From: Akkermansiaceae bacterium
GTDB lineage: Bacteria; Verrucomicrobiota; Verrucomicrobiia; Verrucomicrobiales; Akkermansiaceae
Direction: 5' to 3'
Assembly: GCA_903888515.1 (NCBI GenBank)
Contig: CAISTY010000184.1
Location: 1-56,937 of the forward strand
DNA: 56,937 nt
This document shows positions 16,674 to 24,447 of this stretch, piece after piece (the stretch's first letter is position 1; each line of letters opens with the position of its first letter). A program made the translations under genes and the position numbers. The notes beneath the pieces were generated by a model. That model ran no database searches. It saw only the letters and a program-made list of their open reading frames with translations, and was not told the origin of the DNA.

Positions 16674-17780
16674 ATGAACCGCCAATTTCCAAAATCCCTC
16701 CACGATCTCGGATTTTCCGGGCTGGCGGCGGTGTTGGCGGCGGCGGGGGTGGTCCCGCATCACGCGAAAGCCCTGTGGCGGGCACTGTATCGCGAGAGCG
16801 CGCTGGATCTATCAGCCTGCGATTTCCTGCCCCCCCTGCAACGCTGGGTCCATCAATCCGTGGGCGCAGGCAAAGCGTTTTTCCTCGATGTCCCCGAGGT
16901 GGTCGATGAAATCCGCAGCACGGACGGACTCACGCGCAAATTCCTGCTGCGCCTGTGCGACGGCCAAATCATCGAGACGGTGCTGATGGGTTACGACGCA
17001 CGCCAGACGGTCTGCGTAAGCACGCAGGCGGGCTGCGCGATGGGCTGCGTGTTTTGCGCCACGGGCCGGATGGGGTTTGTGCGCCACCTGCGGCCCGGGG
17101 AAATCGTCGCCCAGGTGTTGCACGCCCGCCGCATCCTCCAACAAATCCATCCTCACAAACGCCTCCGCAACCTCGTCCTCATGGGCATGGGCGAACCCCT
17201 CAACAACCTCAATGCCGTACTGCAAGCACTCGACATCATCTCCGATACGCGCGGCATCGGCATCGGCCCGTCGAAAATCGCCATCAGCACAGTCGGCGTG
17301 GTGCCGGGCATCCTGCAACTTGCCGCGGAAGCGCGGCCCTACCGCCTGGCTGTTAGTTTGCACGGTTCCACCGACGAAGAGCGCACGGCACTCGTGCCCG
17401 CCGGCCGGCGCTGGCCGCTGGACACCTTGATCGACGCCTGCCGTAGCTATGGCAAGACCACCGGCAAGCGGATCTTTTTCGAGTGGACCTTGATCGCCGG
17501 AACCAACGATGCGCCGCAAACCGCGGTTCGCCTGGCCAAGCTGCTCGATGGCATCGACGCCCATATCAACCTGATCCCGCTCAACCCGACCGATGGGTTC
17601 GCCGGAACCGCCAGCCCATCCGGCCTCGCATTCCAGAAAATCCTGTTAGCCGCCGGATTCCCCTGCACCTTCCGCCAGAGCCGCGGCATCGATGTGGCAG
17701 CCGGTTGTGGAATGTTGCAGGCCGCCAAGCGGAGAGTGTCCCTGCCGGACTGCGATAGCACGCGGCCCATCACCGAATAG
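16674..17780 (+). CDS. rlmN: 23S rRNA (A2503-C2)/tRNA (A37-C2)-methyltransferase RlmN
   Basis: A 368-residue radical SAM methylase. The N-terminal helical domain has the QxxxWxxxLY-like KALWRALYRES. The radical SAM cluster motif is CAMGCVFCATGRMGF (CxxxCxxC with Phe, typical of RlmN/Cfr). Further family marks: TVCVSTQAGC, NLVLMGMGEPLNN, ISTVGVVPGI, LAVSLHGSTDEER, and near the end the catalytic second cysteine in AAGCGML (normally GxDIxAACGQL). It methylates C2 of A2503 in 23S rRNA through a mixed-disulfide mechanism. The CGQL motif is altered to CGML here but the Cys is kept. The start MNRQFPKSLHDLGF is consistent with the family. Confidence 0.95.
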   Translation: MNRQFPKSLHDLGFSGLAAVLAAAGVVPHHAKALWRALYRESALDLSACDFLPPLQRWVHQSVGAGKAFFLDVPEVVDEIRSTDGLTRKFLLRLCDGQIIETVLMGYDARQTVCVSTQAGCAMGCVFCATGRMGFVRHLRPGEIVAQVLHARRILQQIHPHKRLRNLVLMGMGEPLNNLNAVLQALDIISDTRGIGIGPSKIAISTVGVVPGILQLAAEARPYRLAVSLHGSTDEERTALVPAGRRWPLDTLIDACRSYGKTTGKRIFFEWTLIAGTNDAPQTAVRLAKLLDGIDAHINLIPLNPTDGFAGTASPSGLAFQKILLAAGFPCTFRQSRGIDVAAGCGMLQAAKRRVSLPDCDSTRPITE

Positions 17781-18249
17781 GGGAACCTCAATTGACTGAT
17801 CGTCAGCAAGTCATGACTGCGCAACAAAATTTTGACAATTTATCTGACACATAACACATAATAGGCAGATCGTCGAAAAGTTCGTGATGCCCGAATGGAT
17901 GGCGTGAAGCATGTGCTAAAACAACCCCGTCGGAAAAGCTTACAGTGATTGCCCTCCGGGTGTCCGGATTTTTGACACATCACCCGATCCGACGGGTCAC
18001 GAAAAACTTCCATATCTTTCAATGCTTTGATCCTCAGCAGCTGGTGATCTGATGGGGCCAATTGGCATAGATCCTGCTTGCATTGTGTTTTCGGTATTGC
18101 CTTAGCCAAACCGCACCATGCACAGTCGCGAGTTTCTCGGCGAAGTGATTATTCGTCTGGTGGCTCGTGTTATCCACCCGTGGGCAATAGCGAACTTTAG
18201 ATCTGGAGATCTGTCAGGTTCTCCCATCGAGTCAACCACCACAACCACC
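17781..18249. promoter_or_regulatory. Long leader region before the VPDSG protein
   Basis: About 470 bases. CCCGTCGG near 17929 and CCGACGGG near 17988 can pair over about 50 bases, and AGATCTGGAGATCT (two AGATCT sites) lies near 18200. The stretch 18230-18249 before the ATG is a CCACCACAACCACC-type sequence with no Shine-Dalgarno. A leftward open frame here (17840-18109) has no protein-like features. A regulated leader is plausible but no known riboswitch pattern was recognised. Confidence 0.35.
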
Positions 18250-18936
18250 ATGAAAACCACCACCACGCTTGCGGCGTTGGCCCTTGCTGCCACGCTTTCT
18301 TCGACCAACGCCACTCCTATCATCGACCTGTTCGAATACGGGGTCAATATTGACGGAGCTGTATCAAACAACTCTGCTCCCGCCGGAGTCAACATCAGCG
18401 GATTCGACACCGGAACCGGCCTGGGAACAATCCTGATGGCACTGAGTGGAGCAGGGCCACATTACTGTAGCCTGTTTGTCGATCATGAGATTGATGAGTC
18501 GATCAATACGTTCTTCAACGAATTCGGCACGGCGGCAGGGGCACCGGTGGCCGGCCAGTCATGGGAAATCGACGAGCCGGGGTATGTCTTCGGCGACATC
18601 TATACCAACTTCGTCGCCGGCACCCTCGACAACAGCAATGGCGTATCACCGAACTCACCCGATGACGTCTCGATGGCACTCGGTTGGAATGTCACGCTTG
18701 CTTCCTGGGAATCCGCCACGGCCTATTTCACCCTCAGCGAAACCGCTCCGACCAGTGGTTTTTACCTGAAGCATTTCGATCCCGATTCCGGCGGAGCGGT
18801 GTATTTCTCCAGCGCCCTGAACGTCACCGGATCGCCGGGTGGCGGCGTGCCGGATGGCGGTTCCACGCTGGCCTTGCTGTTGTGCGCCTGCGGTGGTCTC
18901 GCCGGCTGGCGTTCCCTGCGTCAATCCTTCCTGTAA
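18250..18936 (+). CDS. VPDSG-CTERM surface protein
   Basis: A 228-residue secreted protein. A signal peptide (MKTTTTLAALALAATLSSTNA) starts at the ATG at 18250. The mature part is acidic and rich in Asn, Ser and Gly, with no recognised domain (ISGFDTGTGLGTILMAL, WNVTLASWESATAYFTLSE). The end is a tripartite sorting signal: VPDGGST, a hydrophobic helix (LALLLCACGGLAGW) and a basic tail (RSLRQ). This is a variant of the VPDSG-CTERM motif known from Verrucomicrobia and processed by exosortase-type enzymes, which implies an exopolysaccharide-linked surface location. No exosortase gene is in the window. The PKD protein gene follows after 33 bases, so the two are probably cotranscribed. Confidence 0.8.
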   Translation: MKTTTTLAALALAATLSSTNATPIIDLFEYGVNIDGAVSNNSAPAGVNISGFDTGTGLGTILMALSGAGPHYCSLFVDHEIDESINTFFNEFGTAAGAPVAGQSWEIDEPGYVFGDIYTNFVAGTLDNSNGVSPNSPDDVSMALGWNVTLASWESATAYFTLSETAPTSGFYLKHFDPDSGGAVYFSSALNVTGSPGGGVPDGGSTLALLLCACGGLAGWRSLRQSFL

Positions 18937-18969
18937 TTGCAGTTAACCCCAATCACATCCCCTACGCCC

Positions 18970-21339
18970 ATGAAAACACGTAATGTCGAAAAATGGATTC
19001 GTCGATCCTCGCTCCTCGTGAGCCTGTTGGCATTTTCTCTACCGGCACTTGGAGTTCCGCCGGTGGTCAGGACCATCCCCTGGGTCGCTAACCAACCGCT
19101 CATTCCGCACGACACCTGGTCGGGCAAGCTGGTCACCGTCAAAGGCACCAGCAACGTCCAGGGAGCTCCCAACCAGTATTTCTGGGACTTCGGTGATGGC
19201 AGCCCGGTCGCCACCGGAACAGTTGGCAACCAGTATGTCATCGAGGCAAAGCATGCCTATACAGGACCCGTCGGGCTGGTTTTCACCGCCACGCTGACCG
19301 TGAAAAACACCACCACCGGTGAACAGGGAGAGGCCAAGTATTATGTCAAGATCGAGGACAAGACCTTGCCGGTGGAGGTCAACTTCGCCATCGACGAAGG
19401 CCTGTGGTACTTGTGGAAGAACGCTGGCCGCGGTTCCGGGCAGTATTGGTGGAACAACATCCAGTATGGCAATCACTATGGAAATAGCACCGCATCCGCA
19501 GTGCAGGCGTTCGCGAGTCAGGGCCATTTGGAAAACCAGCCGTGGAATCCCTACTCAGAGGCGGTCACGGGAGGCATTGATTACCTGACGGCCAACCTGC
19601 AAAGGCAAGCGATGTCCCTGCAAGAGGGGGGGGTGAACCCCGACTCCAATAGCAATGGCAGCGGCCTTTTCTGGCCTTCGGATCATCCGATCTACGAGAC
19701 CGGTGCGGTGATCGATGCGCTGGTCGCCACGGGCACACCCGCCGCGACCGCGCGCACGGGAGATGCGACCTATGTCAAGGGGAAAACCTATCAGACGATT
19801 GTGCAGGACATGGTGGACATGTATGCATGGGGCCAGGGAGATCCCCCCTATTGGTATGTGGGCGGATGGCGTTACGGTTGGAATAGCGACGCCGATAATT
19901 CGGCTTCCCAATGGGCGGCGATCGGCATGATTGCCGCAGAGCGACATTTCGGCTGCACGGTTCCCCAGTGGGTAAAGGACCGCAACCTCCAATACCTCAA
20001 CTATTCGTATAATGGCACGGGCTATTTCGGCTACCAAGGTCCGGGTGCCAATCGTTGGTACTCAACCGGCCCGTGCGGAATGGTTCAGCTTTCCTTTGAC
20101 GGCAAGGACGTCACGGATCCCAAGTGGGCTGCTAGCCAAACGTTCATCGCCAATAACTGGAACTCTTTCATTACCTGGCAAGATGCACGCTACTACTCTT
20201 GGTATGCGTTCGCCAAAGCCATGCGGGTGGCCTTGCCACATCCGGTCGTCACCCTGCCTGGCGGCAAGGATTGGTACAACGACAACGTCGACGGTTTGGC
20301 AAGATTGTTGGTGAACTCACAGCAAGCGGATGGCTATTGGCCTTACGACGGATGGCCCTTCGTCGGCTACCAGACGGCCACCGCGTGGAATCTCCTCATC
20401 CTGAACCCGACGTTGTTCAAGGCCGGCTCTCCAGTGGCGGTCGCCAAGGCCAACCCTAATCCGGCAATCGCCGGGCAGACCATCCAGTTGGACGGGAGCG
20501 CGTCGTACCAGCAGGACTCTGCCAAGCTGATCGATTCCTGGGAGTGGGATCTCGACAACGATGGAACCTATGATATGTCCGGCCCCTTTGCCACGGTGTC
20601 GTTTCCCACTGTCGGCAGTTATCCGGTGAAACTGCGGGTCACCGACAACGCCACACCCGAGGAGTCGGCGGTCACCACCCTGACGATTGTGGTCAACATC
20701 CCGCCGCTGGCTCCGACCGCAGTGGCTGGCGGTCCCTATAACCTCTGCCCGGGAACGACGCCCTGGTTCCTGAATGGTGCCGGTTCGGTCAATCCGGATG
20801 ACGGCCAGCATGAACCCGGCTCGTTCCCTGGTGACTCTATCAAGTCCTACGCATGGGATCTCGACGGCGACGGGCAGTTCGACGATGCGGTGGGTGCACA
20901 GCCCGATGTGACGGCGTTCTTCCTGGCAAAAGGAGTTGGCAGTTACCTCATCCAGCTCAAGGTGACCGATAATACGGCCGCCTCGTTCCCAAGCAGCGGG
21001 TTCGGTGATTTGTCAGGCACCACCTCGACGGTTGTCAACGTGCTGGTGCCATCGGATCCGGTGTGTTCCTGCGTCAGCGATCTCGTCGCCAGGGCGAAAC
21101 CCGGCAAGGTGCAACTGGTCTGGACCCACACGGGAGCCCACCACTACAATGTCTATCGGGGAACGGTCAGCGGAGGGCCGTACCTCAAGATCGCTTCCAC
21201 CACCTCGACCTATTGCACCTATCTGGATCACACGGTGGTGAACGGCATGACCTACTACTACGTCGTCCGGGAAGCGAACCTGATCAACACTGAAGAGTGC
21301 CAGTCGAATCAGGCCAGCGCTAGGCCGAAGATCCGCTGA
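18970..21339 (+). CDS. Large secreted protein with PKD domains and an alpha/alpha-toroid-like core
   Basis: A 789-residue protein with a signal peptide ending near LPALG. Apparent order: an N-terminal PKD-like domain (about 35-140: YFWDFGDGSPVATG), a central ~370-residue region with repeated helical units ending in QQADGYWPYDGWPFVGYQTATAWNLLIL-like sequence, which resembles the QxxDGSW repeats of squalene-cyclase/prenyltransferase toroids, two PKD domains (about 495-690: SWEWDLDNDGTYD and SYAWDLDGDGQFDD with Ca-binding-like Asp clusters), and a C-terminal fibronectin-III-like part (VQLVWTHTGAHHYNVYRG). PKD and FnIII modules bind glycans or proteins at the cell surface; a catalytic role for the core is unproven. 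It follows the VPDSG protein and ends at a strong terminator. Confidence 0.8.
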   Translation: MKTRNVEKWIRRSSLLVSLLAFSLPALGVPPVVRTIPWVANQPLIPHDTWSGKLVTVKGTSNVQGAPNQYFWDFGDGSPVATGTVGNQYVIEAKHAYTGPVGLVFTATLTVKNTTTGEQGEAKYYVKIEDKTLPVEVNFAIDEGLWYLWKNAGRGSGQYWWNNIQYGNHYGNSTASAVQAFASQGHLENQPWNPYSEAVTGGIDYLTANLQRQAMSLQEGGVNPDSNSNGSGLFWPSDHPIYETGAVIDALVATGTPAATARTGDATYVKGKTYQTIVQDMVDMYAWGQGDPPYWYVGGWRYGWNSDADNSASQWAAIGMIAAERHFGCTVPQWVKDRNLQYLNYSYNGTGYFGYQGPGANRWYSTGPCGMVQLSFDGKDVTDPKWAASQTFIANNWNSFITWQDARYYSWYAFAKAMRVALPHPVVTLPGGKDWYNDNVDGLARLLVNSQQADGYWPYDGWPFVGYQTATAWNLLILNPTLFKAGSPVAVAKANPNPAIAGQTIQLDGSASYQQDSAKLIDSWEWDLDNDGTYDMSGPFATVSFPTVGSYPVKLRVTDNATPEESAVTTLTIVVNIPPLAPTAVAGGPYNLCPGTTPWFLNGAGSVNPDDGQHEPGSFPGDSIKSYAWDLDGDGQFDDAVGAQPDVTAFFLAKGVGSYLIQLKVTDNTAASFPSSGFGDLSGTTSTVVNVLVPSDPVCSCVSDLVARAKPGKVQLVWTHTGAHHYNVYRGTVSGGPYLKIASTTSTYCTYLDHTVVNGMTYYYVVREANLINTEECQSNQASARPKIR

Positions 21340-21380
21340 CAGCGCGGGCCGGCACATGACCTGACTTGTGCCCGCAACTC

Positions 21381-21414
21381 AAGACCGGCAGACATCGTCT
21401 GCCGGTCTTTTTTG
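21381..21414 (+). terminator. Strong intrinsic terminator after the PKD protein
   Basis: AAGACCGGCAGA (21381-21392) pairs perfectly with TCTGCCGGTCTT (21398-21409) around CATCG and is followed by TTTTT. It closes the VPDSG-PKD transcript. Confidence 0.92.
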
Positions 21415-21507
21415 TTGAGTGGGCGGCCGCTGACGCGACGCGAAGAATGACGGAACTCAAATCACAGATGCGTGGTTCCAGCGGGAAACCTGCGGAGTTC
21501 GCAGCGG

Positions 21508-22710
21508 TCAATCCGCCGGGTGCTCACTATCGCGACGGATGGATTGCTGGCGGGCGTGGCGTTGTTCCAACTGCGTGATCGCCTCGGCCACGACGCGGCG
21601 GCTCAGTTCATGCACCTCGACGCCTTGTCCGATGCCTTCTAGCAGGGTGAGCGTCAGTTCGCCGCCCAGATGAATCCTGAACTCGTCGAGTCCCCGGACC
21701 ACTAACAGGTCGCCCGCGGCATCCGTGTGGAGAAGTTCATTGGCGAAGAGGTCGAAGCCGAGAGCCTCCAGCAAACGGAGCACGCGCTCGGCGTCCGCCT
21801 CCCCCAGCTTGCCTAACAACCGTGAGCAGAGGACATCAAGGGCGATTCCGACAGCCACCGCCTCGCCATGCCGGATGCGGTACTCGGCAAGATGCTCGAG
21901 TTTGTGCGCGGCCCAGTGACCAAAGTCGAGCGGCCGTGCCGAACCCATTTCAAACGGATCACCGGCTGTCGCGATGTGGTTGACATGCAGTTCCGCCGAA
22001 CGATGGATCAGCCGCCGCATCGCAGCCGGGTCGAACGCCGCCAACTGTCCGGCCTCGGCTTCGAGGCGGTCGAAGAACAACGCATCCCGGATGCAGGCCA
22101 CCTTCACGGCTTCGCTGTACCCGCCGCGCTTGTCGCGGTCCAGAAGTGAGTCAAGCAAGGTGAAATCGTTGATGACGGCAAACGGCACGGCGAAGGCACC
22201 GATGAAGTTCTTCTTTCCGAAAGCGTTGATCCCGTTCTTCACTCCAACCCCGGAATCGGCCTGACTCAAGGTGGTGCTGGGCACCCGCACATGGCGCACC
22301 CCGCGATGGGCGGTCGCCGCCGCCAGGCCGGCCACGTCGAGCATCGCCCCACCACCGACGGCGATGAGGAACGAATGACGATCGATGCCGTGGCGATCGA
22401 TCTCGGACTGGATTTTCGAGACATGGAAGTAGGAGTTCTTGAGGCGTTCTCCACCTTCCACCACGACGGGTGGCGCGACGAGTTGCAGCCGGTCGCGCAG
22501 CGGCTCGAAATAGCGTTCGATATTGCGGGCGAGCCAGGGCTGGGCGGCACTGAGCCCTTCGTCCATCACCACCAACACATGGGGCACGGTCACCGGCGCC
22601 GCTTCTGATAGAACGTCGGCGAGCAGCGGATTGTCAGAAGCAAAGAGGTGTTCCGTAAAGAACACTCGGTGTCTGAACGCCACCGCGATGGTGTGTTGCA
22701 GTGCTTTCAT
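21508..22710 (-). CDS. EboD-like 3-dehydroquinate synthase homologue
   Basis: A 400-residue sugar-phosphate cyclase superfamily protein. Dehydroquinate-synthase marks: VVVEGGERLKN, LIAVGGGAMLDVAGLAAAT (NAD-binding), VPSTTLSQADSGVGVKNGIN, GYSEAVKVACIRD, and metal ligands in RPLDFGHWAAHKLE and IRHGEAVAVGI. The opening (VAFRHRVFFTEHLFASDNPLL) and length match the EboD branch found in ebo scaffold-trafficking clusters, not AroB. The product of EboD is not established. The usual partners EboA, B, E and F are not here; instead it trails the AmmeMemoRadiSam genes on the same strand after a 141-base gap containing a large hairpin. It could still be an independent transcript. Confidence 0.82.
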   Translation of the reverse strand: MKALQHTIAVAFRHRVFFTEHLFASDNPLLADVLSEAAPVTVPHVLVVMDEGLSAAQPWLARNIERYFEPLRDRLQLVAPPVVVEGGERLKNSYFHVSKIQSEIDRHGIDRHSFLIAVGGGAMLDVAGLAAATAHRGVRHVRVPSTTLSQADSGVGVKNGINAFGKKNFIGAFAVPFAVINDFTLLDSLLDRDKRGGYSEAVKVACIRDALFFDRLEAEAGQLAAFDPAAMRRLIHRSAELHVNHIATAGDPFEMGSARPLDFGHWAAHKLEHLAEYRIRHGEAVAVGIALDVLCSRLLGKLGEADAERVLRLLEALGFDLFANELLHTDAAGDLLVVRGLDEFRIHLGGELTLTLLEGIGQGVEVHELSRRVVAEAITQLEQRHARQQSIRRDSEHPAD

Positions 22711-22740
22711 GGGTCCGTCTTGTTGTGGGTTCCGGCGCCG

Positions 22741-22791
22741 GCGGTGCCTGATTCAAGTCCGCCCCGCCATCCTGCACGCATCAGGCACCGC
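22741..22791. promoter_or_regulatory. Long hairpin between radical SAM and EboD-like genes
   Basis: GCGGTGCCTGAT (22741-22752) pairs perfectly over 12 bp with ATCAGGCACCGC (22780-22791). There is no T run on the minus strand, so it is not a standard terminator; it may be an mRNA-stabilising or attenuating structure, or a REP-type element. Confidence 0.55.
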
Positions 22792-22851
22792 GATAAAGAG
22801 TAAAGTCATCCTTCCATGAATGCGTACGGTGTGCCGGTGACGTTGCGCGAA

Positions 22852-24189
22852 CTACGCCGTCCACACCCCGGCGATTTTGGTATTGCAGAATTTGCATTTG
22901 CCCGCATCGAGATCCATGCGTGTCACGCGGAACACGTCGCGTTCGATGATCGCCTTCTTGCAGTTGGGGCAAAAGGTGGTTTCGGCGTCGGCCAGCCCGC
23001 GCACGTTGCCGATGTAGGCGTAGCGCAGGCCCGACGCGCGCGCGATCGACCGTGCTTCTAACAGGAAATCCACCGGTGTGGGCGGCAGGTGGGACAGCTT
23101 GTGCTGCGGATGGAAGCGCGAGAAGTGAAGCGGCTGATCCTCGCCGAGGTTTTTCACGACCCATTCGCACATTCTTGTGATCATGTCCGGTTTGTCGGTA
23201 TAGGTTGGAACGACCAGATGGATCAACTCGATCCATGTGCCCATGCTCTTGAACGTCTTCAGGATATTCAGGATTGCCTGGAGACTGCCGGCGTTGAGTT
23301 TCCAGTAGGTGTCGTCATCGAAGCCTTTGAGGTCCACGTGGGCGGCGTCCACATATTGGCCGAGGTCGCGCAGCGCGCGTTCGTCAATCGAACCGCAGGT
23401 GACAAGGATGTTCTTGACCTTGCGTTCGCGGGCCAGCTTGCACGTGTCATAAGTATATTCGTAAAACGCGACCGGGTCCGAGTAGGTGTAGGCAACCGAC
23501 GGACACTTGAGCCACTCGGCCAAGGCGACCACGTCTTGCGGAAACATGCTGAGGCGCGCCATGTCATCGAAGCCGAGCGACTCCGGCAACGGCGGTCGCA
23601 AGCGCAACTCCGGACCGTAGGGATTCTTCGTCTGTTCCGGCGTTTTCTGCGAGATTTCCCAGTTCTGGCAATTCAGGCAGCGGAACACGCAGCCGGCGGT
23701 GGCCAGCGAAAACGTCCGGCTTCCGGGCAGGAAATGGAACAGCGGCTTCTTCTCGACCGGGTCCACGTGGAAGCTACACGGGTTGCCATAGGCCAGCGTG
23801 TACAGTGTGCCGTCCACATTGATCTTGTCCCGGCAATGGCTGCGATCACCCGGCTCGAGGATACAGTTGTTAGGACAAACCTTGCATTGGACGTTCTTGC
23901 CGAGCTTGAGGTAGTGATAGCCCTCCTTCACCCAGCCCCGCTGCTTCCACGCCTCCCACAACGGGCCGGTCGGCGCATCGTTCTTGAATATCTCCAACGT
24001 CCCTGTCGTTCTGGCATCTCTGGCGAAACGTGCCGCCAGCGCCACCACCGCGCCGCCGCCCGCCGCTCCGGCCAGTCCCGCCAGCGTACGGTTGATCGCT
24101 TCGCGACGCGTGCATCCGCGCTTGCCCGGCCCGGCAGGATTCGCCGTGTCGATTCCGGCCGTCACGTCATGTCCTGTTTCCTTGTCCAT
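22852..24189 (-). CDS. amrS: AmmeMemoRadiSam-system radical SAM enzyme with Tat-like leader
   Basis: A 445-residue protein. The N-terminus carries a Tat-type sequence: GCTRREAINRTLAGLAG followed by a hydrophobic AAGGGAVVALAA stretch. Then comes the AmrS layout: Cys-rich VQCKVCPNNCILEPGDRSHC, the LAYGNPCSFHVDPVEKKP signature, and the radical SAM cluster TAGCVFRCLNCQNWEISQ (CxxxCxxC). The SAM-binding region follows, with VDLKGFDDDTYWK. The end has a rubredoxin-like knuckle, FCPNCKKAIIERD ... CKFCNTK. The enzyme is defined by co-occurrence with Memo and AMMECR1 proteins; its reaction is unknown. Both partners are fused in the gene at 27034-28626. Its start overlaps the small membrane protein gene by 28 bases, supporting translational coupling. 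Confidence 0.9.
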   Translation of the reverse strand: MDKETGHDVTAGIDTANPAGPGKRGCTRREAINRTLAGLAGAAGGGAVVALAARFARDARTTGTLEIFKNDAPTGPLWEAWKQRGWVKEGYHYLKLGKNVQCKVCPNNCILEPGDRSHCRDKINVDGTLYTLAYGNPCSFHVDPVEKKPLFHFLPGSRTFSLATAGCVFRCLNCQNWEISQKTPEQTKNPYGPELRLRPPLPESLGFDDMARLSMFPQDVVALAEWLKCPSVAYTYSDPVAFYEYTYDTCKLARERKVKNILVTCGSIDERALRDLGQYVDAAHVDLKGFDDDTYWKLNAGSLQAILNILKTFKSMGTWIELIHLVVPTYTDKPDMITRMCEWVVKNLGEDQPLHFSRFHPQHKLSHLPPTPVDFLLEARSIARASGLRYAYIGNVRGLADAETTFCPNCKKAIIERDVFRVTRMDLDAGKCKFCNTKIAGVWTA

Positions 24190-24440
24190 CTTCGAAATGC
24201 CTGATAGGTCGCCGGTACCGTATGCAACAGCATCGCCACCAGCAACGGGACATGCAGAGCCTTGTGAACGGCCAGCGCGGTTTTCGCATCCACGATCCCG
24301 CCCAGGCCGAATTCACCACTCATCATATAACCCGTCGTGAAGAATAGTATCACCAATAGCAACAAGGGCCAGCTACTAATCCGGATGATTTTCTCCAGCA
24401 CGTAATGCGGAGATCTTTGCATGACTGGGCGGGCGCTCAT
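24162..24440 (-). CDS. Small membrane protein, cytochrome b-like helical hairpin
   Basis: A 92-residue protein with two clear transmembrane helices (about residues 23-42, WPLLLLVILFFTTGYMM, and 58-75, VPLLVAMLLHTVPATY) and a basic C-terminus. Histidines near the second helix (VHKALHVP and LLHTV) and the RISSWPLL opening resemble heme-b helices of cytochrome b561 or DUF4405-like proteins. A heme role is inferred only from this pattern. I start at the ATG at 24440 (MSARPVMQ); upstream codons overlap the preceding gene. It sits between the spermidine-synthase-like and radical SAM genes, overlapping the latter, so it could pass electrons to the cluster's radical enzyme. Confidence 0.65.
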   Translation of the reverse strand: MSARPVMQRSPHYVLEKIIRISSWPLLLLVILFFTTGYMMSGEFGLGGIVDAKTALAVHKALHVPLLVAMLLHTVPATYQAFRRWTRKQDMT

Positions 24441-24447
24441 ATCCTGA

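Noticed and set aside
17840..18109. 89-codon leftward frame in the rlmN-VPDSG gap
   Set aside because: No domain, no signal peptide and irregular composition; the region looks like a leader with hairpins.
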